A stretch of DNA of 64,000 nucleotides from Nostoc carneum NIES-2107 (GTDB lineage Bacteria; Cyanobacteriota; Cyanobacteriia; Cyanobacteriales; Nostocaceae): the NCBI GenBank assembly GCA_002368155.1, contig AP018180.1:2934899-2998898 (forward strand), given 5' to 3'. Shown here in pieces: positions 7,343 through 15,389 of the stretch. The position numbers were made by a program, and so were the translations under genes. Below the pieces are notes generated by a model. It was given only the letters and a program-made list of their open reading frames with translations, did not search any database and was not told the DNA's origin. The first letter of the stretch is position 1. Each line of letters starts with the position of its first letter.

Positions 7343-8602
7343 ATGCCAAAGCCAAATAGTGTTTCCAGGCATATTGTTCTCACATCCCATCCCAATAGTT
7401 TTGGCCCCAAACCTATCCCCATTCATTGGGGAGTAGCCGAGCCGATGGAACGTGGCCCGATTATCGCCACTTTGACCAAGCAAGCACACCGAAATGTGAT
7501 TGGCACCCATTCCGGTAGTTATGCTGTCTATCGTGCTTTAGCGGTGGCTAGCGGGGCTTTACAGTCAGATCATCGCGCCGATTTGACTAACACCTCGCCA
7601 GTTACCCATATTGGCCCCCATCCCAGTTGGGCTGATCCTGATAAAATTGTGTCCCTAGACCCCTTTGGGGCGGTAGCTAGTGAGGTGTTTGCTTCCTATT
7701 ACGCCCAAGGCTATGACATCCGCCCGACAATTGCGATTACTCAGGCTCATATTAATATGCCGGAACTGCAAGAAGCAGTTGATAAAGGGCGGTTGCGGGT
7801 GGATGGCAAAATCATGAAACCAGGTGGTGATTTGGTCGTTACCAAGGCGGCGATTGAACCAGTTTGGTATTTACCAGGAATTGCCAAGCGGTTTGGCATT
7901 AAAGAAACAGATTTACGCCGCGCTTTATTTGAACAAACTGGGGGGATGTTCCCAGAACTGGTAACACGTTCTGATTTGGAAGTCTTTTTACCACCGATTG
8001 GCGGTGTCACAGTTTACATTGTCGGTGATTTAGCTGCGATCGCAGATCCCAATAAACCGCTAGCTGTGCGGGTACATGATGAATGTAACGGTTCTGATGT
8101 CTTTGGTTCCGATATCTGTACCTGTCGCCCTTATTTAGTACATGGGATTGAAGTCTGCGTCCAAACTGCACAGGAAGGCGGTGTGGGTGTAATTGTTTAC
8201 TGTCGTAAAGAAGGACGTGCTTTAGGAGAAGTTACCAAATTCTTAGTTTACAATGCCAGGAAGCGACAAGAAGGAGGCGATCGCGCTGATGCTTACTTTG
8301 CCCGTACAGAATGCGTGGCGGGTGTGCAAGATATGCGCTTTCAAGAATTGATGCCCGATGTGTTGCATTGGTTGGGTATTACCCGTATCGACCGCATGGT
8401 GTCAATGAGTAATATGAAATACAACGCCATCACCCAAGCGGGGATTGAAATTGTCGAACGGGTACCCATCCCAGAAGATTTGATTCCTCAAGATGCACGG
8501 GTGGAAATTGAGGCGAAGAAGGCGGCTGGCTACTATACCACAGGTGATGTGTTAGATGCGGAAAGTTTAGGTGAGGTGAAAGGGCGAGATTTGGAAGGAT
8601 GA
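7343..8602 (+). CDS. URC1: GTP cyclohydrolase II-like uracil-catabolism protein URC1
   Basis: This 419-residue protein has a C-terminal half related to GTP cyclohydrolase II (RibA). The zinc motif C-x10-C-x-C is intact (C248, then GSDICTC with C259 and C261), and the YCRKEGRALG segment matches the family's RxEGRG loop. The N-terminal ~220 residues (HWGVAEPMERGP, GTHSGSYAVYRALAVA, THIGPHPSWADP) are not found in riboflavin RibA. They mark the URC1 subfamily, shown in the yeast Lachancea kluyveri to act in a uracil breakdown route that passes through UMP. It is followed by URC4 (8668) and upp (10,016), the expected companions. It is unlikely to be the riboflavin enzyme, since no ribB domain or rib genes are nearby. 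Confidence 0.88.
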   Translation: MPKPNSVSRHIVLTSHPNSFGPKPIPIHWGVAEPMERGPIIATLTKQAHRNVIGTHSGSYAVYRALAVASGALQSDHRADLTNTSPVTHIGPHPSWADPDKIVSLDPFGAVASEVFASYYAQGYDIRPTIAITQAHINMPELQEAVDKGRLRVDGKIMKPGGDLVVTKAAIEPVWYLPGIAKRFGIKETDLRRALFEQTGGMFPELVTRSDLEVFLPPIGGVTVYIVGDLAAIADPNKPLAVRVHDECNGSDVFGSDICTCRPYLVHGIEVCVQTAQEGGVGVIVYCRKEGRALGEVTKFLVYNARKRQEGGDRADAYFARTECVAGVQDMRFQELMPDVLHWLGITRIDRMVSMSNMKYNAITQAGIEIVERVPIPEDLIPQDARVEIEAKKAAGYYTTGDVLDAESLGEVKGRDLEG

Positions 8603-8612
8603 AGTATTAAGG

Positions 8613-8647
8613 ATGAAGTATGAAGGTGTTAAGTCTTGATACTTCAT
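8613..8647 (+). repeat. Hairpin between URC1 and URC4
   Basis: ATGAAGTAT (8613-8621) and ATACTTCAT (8639-8647) form a 9-bp perfect stem with a 17-nt loop. No U-run follows, so a strong terminator is unlikely; it may be an mRNA processing or stability element. Confidence 0.5.
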
Positions 8648-8654
8648 TCTTATG

Positions 8655-8670
8655 TAGGAGGTGAAGAGTG
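8655..8670 (+). promoter_or_regulatory. Ribosome binding site fixing the GTG start of URC4
   Basis: AGGAGG at 8655-8660 lies 7 nt before GTG at 8668-8670. This strong Shine-Dalgarno supports initiation at the GTG, although the first ~18 codons look repeat-derived. Confidence 0.7.
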
Positions 8671-9921
8671 GATAGACGAACCGCGAAGGCGCGAAGTACA
8701 CAAAGAGAAGAGGGGGAAGAAGAGATTGTGAGATATCTTCGTTCTCCGGAGGCGATTCGAGAAAGGTGTGGGCAATTATTTTCTTGGGTATGTGAGGGTA
8801 ACTCAAAGAATTTTGCTTGCGATTTGACGCAGTTGGGCAAAGTTGCGGATTATGTGATTGAGGTAATTCGCACAGAGTACCCAAATTTAGATATTCCGTT
8901 TCATAGCCGTTGGCGACATTTTGAAGTTGGAGGTGTAAGGCGAGTCGCGAATTTAGATCCTCAATTGGTGGGATTATCACCTGCGGATAAGGCGGCGGCT
9001 AAGTTTGATTTGGCGATTGTGAGTGTATTGTTAGATGCCGGTGCTGGGGATAAGTGGCATTATGATGAGCTGGAAACTGGCTTGAGGTTGGGGCGTTCGG
9101 AAGGCTTGGCTGTGGCTAGTTTCCGGATGTTTTGTGAAGGCAATTTTGCACTTAATAGCTTACCCCAGGCTGATGCTTATCGCTTACAAAGATTAACTGA
9201 GGTAGAATTAGCAACTGGTTTTCAAGTCAATGCGGAAAATCCCTTAGTGGGAATTACCGGAAGATTGAATTTATTACAAAAGTTAGGACAAGTCATAGTT
9301 ACTTTCCCCCATTTGTTTGGATATCACAATCCTCGTCCGGGGAATTTAGTTAATTATCTGTTGGGTAAGTCAGAAAATCGACAGTTAGCTGCTGCTACTG
9401 TATTAGATGCAATCCTAGAAGGGCTGAGTGATATTTGGCCGGGAAGATTAGAGATAGCTGGGGTAAATTTAGGTGATGTCTGGCAACATCCAGCAATTAA
9501 TGATGATGGATTAGTGCCTTTTCACAAATTATCTCAGTGGTTGACATATTCTTTATTAGAACCACTCCAAGAACTGGGTATAACAATTACTGGTTTAGAT
9601 CAACTCACTGGTTTACCAGAATATCGCAATGGGGGATTATGCGTTGATTTGGGACTTATTACTGTAAAAAACCCTGAGATTTTCTGTACTTCTCACTCCG
9701 TAGCATCAGAAATTATCGTTGAATGGCGCGCTTTGACGGTGATTCTTCTAGATTTGATTGCTACGACAGTGCGCGACAAGTTGGGTATGAGTAGCGAAGA
9801 ACTCCCATTAGTCAAAATCCTCCAAGGGGGAACTTGGACAGCCGGACGCAAAATTGCTGCTGAACTCAGAACAGGTGGGATACCCCCCATACAAATAGAA
9901 AGTGATGGCACGGTATTCTAG
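8668..9921 (+). CDS. URC4: DUF1688 uracil-catabolism protein URC4
   Basis: This 417-residue protein belongs to DUF1688, the URC4 family. The conserved start VRYLRSPEAIRERCGQLF and the block LDIPFHSRWRHFEVGGV are clear, as are GRSEGLAVASFRMF and GDVWQH further on. URC4 is required with URC1 and uracil phosphoribosyltransferase for the URC uracil-degradation pathway in yeast; its reaction is not settled. Translation probably starts at GTG 8668, given the AGGAGG just before it. The first ~18 residues (DRRTAKARSTQREEGEEE) are encoded by a dispersed GCGAAGGCGCGAAG-type repeat and are not part of the family. The gene is 65 bp after URC1 and precedes upp on the same strand. Confidence 0.88.
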   Translation: MDRRTAKARSTQREEGEEEIVRYLRSPEAIRERCGQLFSWVCEGNSKNFACDLTQLGKVADYVIEVIRTEYPNLDIPFHSRWRHFEVGGVRRVANLDPQLVGLSPADKAAAKFDLAIVSVLLDAGAGDKWHYDELETGLRLGRSEGLAVASFRMFCEGNFALNSLPQADAYRLQRLTEVELATGFQVNAENPLVGITGRLNLLQKLGQVIVTFPHLFGYHNPRPGNLVNYLLGKSENRQLAAATVLDAILEGLSDIWPGRLEIAGVNLGDVWQHPAINDDGLVPFHKLSQWLTYSLLEPLQELGITITGLDQLTGLPEYRNGGLCVDLGLITVKNPEIFCTSHSVASEIIVEWRALTVILLDLIATTVRDKLGMSSEELPLVKILQGGTWTAGRKIAAELRTGGIPPIQIESDGTVF

Positions 9922-10015
9922 GGGACTGGGGATTGGGGAGAAGGGGACAAGGGGACAAGGAGATAAATTCCCATTACCAATTACCAATTACCCATTACCA
10001 AACACCAAATGACAA
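9922..10015. repeat. STRR tract before upp
   Basis: GGGGACTGGGGATT units, then ATTACCA and finally AAATGAC heptamers fill the URC4-upp gap. The last AAATGAC copy supplies the ATG of upp. Confidence 0.85.
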
Positions 10016-10651
10016 ATGACAAATCAAGTTACTTTAATTGAACATCCATTGATTCAGCACAAGCTAACGCTAATGCGTCGGGCGGAGACGAGTACAACGA
10101 AATTTCGGAATCTCGTTAAAGAAGTTAGTTTGTTATTGGCTTATGAGGTAACGCGGGATTTACCTGTGAAATACGAAGAGATTCAAACACCTCTCGCCGC
10201 TATGAATGCGCCTGTGCTTGCGCCGGATAAAAAGCTGGTGTTAGTTTCCATTATGCGGGCGGGACAGGGTATTTTAGATGGGATGTTGGAGTTAATTCCT
10301 TCAGCTAGGGTGGGACACGTGGGTTTATATCGTGACCCGAAAACGCTGATTCCTGTAGAGTATTATTTTAAGGTTCCCCATGATGTCGAACACCGAGACA
10401 TGATTGTTGTCGATCCGATGTTAGCAACGGGTAATTCGGCGGTGGCGGCGGTGGAAAGGTTGAAATCTACTAATCCGTTATCGATTAAGTTTGTCTGCTT
10501 ACTAGCTGCACCGGAAGGGATTAAGCATTTCTGTGAGGTACATCCAGATGTGCCTTTATATACGGCTGCTATTGATGACTATTTGGATGAACATGGCTAT
10601 ATTATCCCCGGTTTAGGAGATGCAGGCGATCGCTTGTTTGGCACAAAATAA
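10016..10651 (+). CDS. upp: Uracil phosphoribosyltransferase
   Basis: This 211-residue protein is full length for UPRT. It converts uracil and PRPP to UMP and pyrophosphate in the cytoplasm. The N-terminus ([15 protein letters not shown]) and the PRPP loop ([12 protein letters not shown]) are typical. The C-terminal uracil-binding segment [12 protein letters not shown] is intact. It is the third gene of the URC1-URC4-upp run. In the yeast URC pathway the same enzyme forms the UMP needed for catabolism, so here it may serve both salvage and breakdown. The start ATG lies in a 7-bp repeat (AAATGAC)n. Alternative ATGs in that repeat are out of frame, and no separate Shine-Dalgarno is obvious. Confidence 0.95.
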   Translation: MTNQVTLIEHPLIQHKLTLMRRAETSTTKFRNLVKEVSLLLAYEVTRDLPVKYEEIQTPLAAMNAPVLAPDKKLVLVSIMRAGQGILDGMLELIPSARVGHVGLYRDPKTLIPVEYYFKVPHDVEHRDMIVVDPMLATGNSAVAAVERLKSTNPLSIKFVCLLAAPEGIKHFCEVHPDVPLYTAAIDDYLDEHGYIIPGLGDAGDRLFGTK

Positions 10652-10677
10652 AGAAAATGCCCCATGCCCAATAACAA

Positions 10678-11613
10678 TTAATCTGAATGGCGATTTTCTC
10701 CAAAGTAAGCAGTACCTAGGGCTTTAGGCGGTGTCGATTTCCCGGCTAATCCTACCAATGCGAATAAAGCGATCGCATAAGGTAGCATGACTAAAAATTG
10801 GTAAGGTATATTTGCCCCTAAGGCTTGAATTCGCAGTTGCAAAGCTTCCGTAGCGCCAAATAGCAAACAAGCTAAAGCACTACCTACAGGATGCCATCTG
10901 CCAAAGATTAAAGCCGCGATCGCAATAAATCCTTTACCTGCACTCATTCCCTCGGCAAAAAATCTCACCTGTACTAAGGTTAAATAAGCACCTCCCAAAC
11001 TAGCAAGACAACCGCTGATAACTACAGCTAGGTAACGTACCCTAGGAACCGAAATTCCAGCCGTGTCAGCAGCTTGCGGCGATTCACCCACAGCCCGCAA
11101 TGTAAGCCCAAAGCTGGTTTGAAATAATATATATGTTGTGAAAATAACTAATATTAATAGTAAATATACTAAAATATCTTGCTGAAATAACAACTTCCCA
11201 ATCACGGGAAGATTCGCCAAACTAGGAGTAATTATTGCCCCAATTCCTGGTAATTGTTGTGTACTACCACCAAATACCAACCTTCCCAGAAATGATGTTA
11301 ACCCAGCGGTGACAAGATTAATCGCTAGTCCAGAGACTAATTGATCAATCCGCAAAGTTACACATAAAAAGGCGTGGAGTAACCCTACCAATCCGCCAGC
11401 AATCAAAGCTGCTATGACACCCAGCCAAGGATTTCCACTGTAGAAAGTAGCAACAGCGCTTGTAAAAGCCCCAGTCAATAACATACCTTCTAAGGCGATA
11501 TTTAACACTCCCGAACGTTCCGAATACAATCCCCCTAAAGCAGCAAATCCCAAGGGTACAGCTAGGCGCAATGTTGCTACCAAGTAATCAGAGAAAAAAT
11601 TGAGATTATTCAT
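10678..11613 (-). CDS. Nucleoside-type ABC transporter permease (YufQ/NupC-like)
   Basis: This 311-residue permease of the branched-chain/ribose superfamily has about eight to nine hydrophobic segments. It begins LRLAVPLGFAALGGLYSERSGVLNIALEGMLL, the signature of the second permease in BmpA-type nucleoside importers; AVGESPQAADTAGISV is the conserved cytoplasmic loop. It is paired with the first permease (11,679-12,728) on the same strand, 65 bp apart. The matching ATPase and BmpA-like binding protein are not in the window. Known relatives import nucleosides, which fits the adjoining upp and URC genes. Confidence 0.85.
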   Translation of the reverse strand: MNNLNFFSDYLVATLRLAVPLGFAALGGLYSERSGVLNIALEGMLLTGAFTSAVATFYSGNPWLGVIAALIAGGLVGLLHAFLCVTLRIDQLVSGLAINLVTAGLTSFLGRLVFGGSTQQLPGIGAIITPSLANLPVIGKLLFQQDILVYLLLILVIFTTYILFQTSFGLTLRAVGESPQAADTAGISVPRVRYLAVVISGCLASLGGAYLTLVQVRFFAEGMSAGKGFIAIAALIFGRWHPVGSALACLLFGATEALQLRIQALGANIPYQFLVMLPYAIALFALVGLAGKSTPPKALGTAYFGENRHSD

Positions 11614-11678
11614 AGAGCTATTGTGAAACGCAAAGGTTCGCTGAGGAAAGCGTAAAGTATCGCAGAGTTTTCTTGGCG

Positions 11679-12728
11679 TTACTCTGCGTTAACCTTGGCG
11701 TGACTCTGCGTTTTTACTCTGATTGCTCTTTCCACTGCCAAACTAATAGCAATAAACAATACCGCTAAACCCTGAATCGCGTATACCACAGTTACTGGCA
11801 CACCTGCACTACGCTGCATCACATTCGCACCACTACGCAGCGCCGCAAAAAATAGCGAAGTTAACACTACACCGACCACACTACCACGACTGAGAAATGC
11901 GATCGCAATGGCATCAAATCCATAACCTGGTGAAACTTGTTCAAATAAACGATATTTTAATCCCATTACTTCACAACTACCAGCTAAACCCGCTAAACCT
12001 CCCGCTAACGCCATTACCAGCATAATGGTACGTTCTACCAACATTTGAGCATAACGAGCGGCGATGGGGTTAAATCCCACGGCGGTGATTTGGTATCCTA
12101 AAGGCGATCGCCCTAACAACACCCACAATATCCCAGCAGCAAGTAAAGCTAATAAAATCCCAGCATGGGCGAGGCTTTGTGGTAGTATAATCGTTAGGCG
12201 GGCGGTCTTGGCTATTAAGGGCGAGTAAGGACTAGGCGCGCCTGGTGCCATTAAAGGATTCTGTACGAGGTAACTAACTAAATTCACAGCAATGTAATTT
12301 AGCAATAACGTAGTGATTACCTCATTTACTCCCCGTAAAGCTTTGAGATAACCAGGAATCCAACCCCAAACCGCACCAAACAGAAATCCGGCGAACAGTG
12401 CTAAAGGGATATGAATGACAGCAGGTAATCCCCGCACGTATAAGCCTATTAAAGTACTTCCCAACGCACCTAAGTAAATTTGTCCTTCGCCACCGATATT
12501 AAATTGCCCAGCCCGTAATGCTACTAATACCCCCAAGCTGGTGAACAATAGCGGTGTCATTTTGGTGAGGGTGTTACCAAAACCAAAGTAGCTGGAAAGA
12601 GATTCTTGAAATAAAGCTGTGTATGCGGTGAGGGGATTTGCCCCAGCTAGGAGGATGAGGATAGCACCAACGAGTAGAGCAGATGTAATAGCAATTAGCG
12701 GTGATAGGATTGGGAACAGAAATTTCAT
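11679..12728 (-). CDS. Nucleoside-type ABC transporter permease (YufP/NupB-like)
   Basis: This membrane protein of about 349 residues belongs to the same superfamily. It shows TLTKMTPLLFTSLGVLVALRAGQFNIGGEGQI and the loop TAVGFNPIAARYAQM, typical of the first permease of BmpA-dependent nucleoside importers. I place the start at ATG 12,726-12,728 (MKFLFPILSPL), because the frame upstream to 12,812 is not conserved-looking. It is upstream of the second permease. A small GCGTTAACC-type repeat lies in the gap between the two (11,640-11,700). It probably forms a heterodimeric channel with the second permease. Confidence 0.85.
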   Translation of the reverse strand: MKFLFPILSPLIAITSALLVGAILILLAGANPLTAYTALFQESLSSYFGFGNTLTKMTPLLFTSLGVLVALRAGQFNIGGEGQIYLGALGSTLIGLYVRGLPAVIHIPLALFAGFLFGAVWGWIPGYLKALRGVNEVITTLLLNYIAVNLVSYLVQNPLMAPGAPSPYSPLIAKTARLTIILPQSLAHAGILLALLAAGILWVLLGRSPLGYQITAVGFNPIAARYAQMLVERTIMLVMALAGGLAGLAGSCEVMGLKYRLFEQVSPGYGFDAIAIAFLSRGSVVGVVLTSLFFAALRSGANVMQRSAGVPVTVVYAIQGLAVLFIAISLAVERAIRVKTQSHAKVNAE

Positions 12729-13027
12729 GCGATTATTTGCGATCGTTTTGTCATCTTTGCCAACCCTCAGCCTCAGAAATGAGTATAAAATAATATCTCG
12801 ATTAGAAACCATGAAAAAACTTTTGCTATGAATACCTCAACAGCGAAGTTTTGCCATGACTAGCAATACTATTCCTCACAATGATATTGGCTTAAACCTC
12901 TACAGAATTACTACTAGGAAGCATTGATTTTAGCTGTGCAATTGATTTAGTGTATCAGGTTATAACTTTTGAGCGTCAAGATTAGTGAGACACAGCTATT
13001 GTCTATTATGACTGTAGGACAATTAAA

Positions 13028-13222
13028 TTAGGCTTTACTTTCAATACGCTGTTGATTCTGAATAGTGACAATCTCATCAGCAGTTAAAGTTACGACTTTA
13101 CCGTCTTTCATAATACTAATTGATTGTCCAAGTTGGCGATGTCTTTCAATCGCTAATGCAATTGCTGCTTTGACTCCAACATCAATTTTGCTATGTAGCT
13201 TTTTCATTTCTTCTTCAGTCAT
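13028..13222 (-). CDS. Small protein paired with zeta-like kinase (possible antitoxin)
   Basis: This 64-residue protein is mostly helical and charged (MTEEEMKKLHSKIDVGVKAA ... IERHRQLG), with a C-terminal ISIMKDGKVVTLTADEI segment. Its ATG is one nucleotide after the stop of the zeta-like gene, so the two are translationally coupled. The position suggests a partner or antitoxin, but it does not look like the classical epsilon antitoxin. Confidence 0.6.
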   Translation of the reverse strand: MTEEEMKKLHSKIDVGVKAAIALAIERHRQLGQSISIMKDGKVVTLTADEIVTIQNQQRIESKA

Positions 13223-13223
13223 T

Positions 13224-13790
13224 TTATACCTCTATAATTTTGTTCCAAATCTCATTGTTATAAACAATAGGCTGTTGATTAATAATGCGTTCAGCAACAA
13301 AAATGGGATATGAGCTAGAGTTATCATAGATCATCCAACCATCACACAAAGGTAAATATAAAGAAATCAAATTTTTTTGACCCTGTTGGTAGCGTCTACG
13401 AATGACATTTTCTGGAATCGAGTGTCCACCACTAGCAACCCTAGCTGCTACTCGTTCTATAGCTAGTTCAATGCTTTGTAACCAAAAGTATATTAAGTTA
13501 ATTGTGTAGCCTTTTGCTTTACAAGCATTCACAAAAGGTACAAAAGTTCTAGCCGCTAAGGTAGTTTCAAAAGCAAAATCGCTACCTGAATTAGATAAAG
13601 TTCGTAGTCGCATAATCATTAATCTTCCTGCTTCTATAGCCATTGAATCTGGATTTAATGGAGATAGTCCAGCAGCAATAGCATCTGCATTTACGTACTC
13701 AAAGCAGTTTAGAAAATTCGGCAACAAATTCATTGCAACAGTAGTTTTTCCTGAACCATTTGCACCCCCAATAATGTAAAGACTTGGCAT
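13224..13790 (-). CDS. Zeta-toxin-like P-loop kinase
   Basis: This protein of about 188 residues starts at ATG 13,788-13,790 (MPSLYIIGGANGSGKTT), directly at its Walker A motif; the open frame extends to 13,847. It has the zeta-toxin hallmarks: GANGSGKTT, YVNADAIAAGLSP, the substrate region FAFETTLAARTF and RVASGGHSIPENVIRRRY. Zeta toxins phosphorylate UDP-N-acetylglucosamine and block cell-wall synthesis. Chromosomal cyanobacterial relatives are common and their targets are mostly untested. It is co-transcribed with the small gene at 13,028-13,222. Toxin-first order is unusual for epsilon/zeta. Confidence 0.8.
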   Translation of the reverse strand: MPSLYIIGGANGSGKTTVAMNLLPNFLNCFEYVNADAIAAGLSPLNPDSMAIEAGRLMIMRLRTLSNSGSDFAFETTLAARTFVPFVNACKAKGYTINLIYFWLQSIELAIERVAARVASGGHSIPENVIRRRYQQGQKNLISLYLPLCDGWMIYDNSSSYPIFVAERIINQQPIVYNNEIWNKIIEV

Positions 13791-13999
13791 ACCAATACTC
13801 TCTCTTTGCTGCACCTTCTGGTTCAGAGATGGCTCTATTATTATCAACCATCAATCAGCCAATATTTTTTCTGTGCTATATCCATAAATAGTGACAAATC
13901 TATCACTATGATTACAGCGTAAACAAAACTATTTATTATAGAATTTTTACATATCTTTAAAGTTATCTATTAATCCTAATATTATCCCAAATCATGCTA

Positions 14000-14653
14000 T
14001 TAGGAATTTGTTGTTACTTCTCTTTTGATAAATAAAGCCCGATAAACTGGCTCACCTTTGTTTTGAGTAGCTGTTTCTCTTTCTGTAGATACTGGTAAAG
14101 GATTTTCTGTCAGCCATTCTTCAGCACTCAATTTCTGAAATGCTGGATTTTCGGCGAACAGATTCCGCATTTCTAGGGCTAAAAACTCTATATCTGATTG
14201 CAAAAATACAACCCCGCCAACAGCTAAATAATTTGCTAACTCTGCCACTAATTCTGGCTGCACTATTCGCCGTTTCGCATGGCGAGTTTTAAACCAAGGA
14301 TCGGGAAATTGAATTGTGACACGTTGTAAGATACCTGGTGGCAATGCAGATAAAAGTGGCTGTAAAGATTTATTTACATTGCAAAATAAATAATGCAGGT
14401 TCGTTAAACCTAAATCTGTAGATAAATGATTTGCCTCTACCACTAAGGGTTCTCGAATTTCTAAACCGAGAAAATTCCACTCAGGTTCTATTTTTGCCAT
14501 ATTCAACAAAAACCTTCCCCTAGCACAGCCAATATCTAAATGTAATGGTTGGTAAGGCTGGGTATATACTTTCTCCCAATCAAGAGTACTGATTGCTTTT
14601 TGATACCTTTGGGCAAGGGGATTAACATGTTGACGTACTCGCACAGCGGCCAA
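14000..14653 (-). CDS. trmB: tRNA (guanine-N7-)-methyltransferase
   Basis: This 217-residue protein transfers a methyl group from SAM to G46 in the variable loop of tRNAs. SAM motif I is LDIGCARGRFLLNMA. The TrmB-specific motif VTIQFPDPWFKTRHAKRR, which holds the catalytic aspartate region, is present, and the C-terminal PVYRALFIKRE is typical. Full length for the cyanobacterial family. It is monocistronic, with long noncoding flanks. Confidence 0.93.
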   Translation of the reverse strand: MAAVRVRQHVNPLAQRYQKAISTLDWEKVYTQPYQPLHLDIGCARGRFLLNMAKIEPEWNFLGLEIREPLVVEANHLSTDLGLTNLHYLFCNVNKSLQPLLSALPPGILQRVTIQFPDPWFKTRHAKRRIVQPELVAELANYLAVGGVVFLQSDIEFLALEMRNLFAENPAFQKLSAEEWLTENPLPVSTERETATQNKGEPVYRALFIKREVTTNS

Positions 14654-15389
14654 AATAGATACTCCTTCACACTATGATCTCAAATAACAAGGTTGTAATT
14701 GCTTGATTATAATTAGCAATTAACCAATATTTTATCTTAAACAAGAATACTCGAGAAAAGAGCAACAGCAATTTGTCGAAAAATTTGTTTGCTCTTGATC
14801 ATCTATATTTGAATAGCTCTAACATTATGAATGGCAGATGCCAGACAATCTACTTTATATTTCATTGATATAATTGCCTCATCAGCTAAAAAATCAATAA
14901 AGATTTAGCAAAATATCGGGATTGGTGATTAGTAAACATCAAAAAAAACAGCGGACAGCATTGGCTGCATCTATAACATAATTAAAAGTATTTCTTCTAT
15001 CGGAGAATTTTTTACTATAGACTTCACAGCGATAAGAACTACTGGCTGTAGGACTTTCATCAGTAACACTCATCAACTATATTCACAAAGACTGATGAAA
15101 AGTTTGATCCTTGGTGTCTACTCTACTCTAATAACTACCACAAGCGACGTAAAACCACCTTGAAGGGTTCCACAACAACCCTAAATCTGCAAAAATGGTT
15201 CTGGTAAAATCAGTCTGTTAAATAGCATATATGCCTGATTTTTAAGATAAATCTCATGTCGTTATCGGCAACGATTAATGTGTAGAAATGTTAAGGCTTG
15301 ACGCTTCAAAGCAGGTTAACAAAGCACAAGTTATACTCTTGGGAAAAGGCTTGTTTTAAACCCTAATTTAATAAACTATCGTGAAATCA
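14654..15389. other. Noncoding gap between trmB and metallophosphoesterase
   Basis: About 730 bp of AT-rich sequence separates two divergent genes. I see no ORF of note, no tRNA fold and no STRR. It presumably holds both promoters; an unannotated small RNA cannot be excluded. Confidence 0.5.

Noticed and set aside
7301-7510. Minus-strand frame opposite URC1 start
   Set aside because: Shadow of the URC1 frame; no conservation expected.
7343-8602. Riboflavin GTP cyclohydrolase II (ribA)
   Set aside because: The ~220-residue N-terminal part is not ribB or typical ribA, and the neighbours are URC4 and upp rather than rib genes.
8567-8980. Minus-strand frames opposite the URC4 start
   Set aside because: They are antisense to a well-conserved family and contain only repeat-like or shadow peptides.
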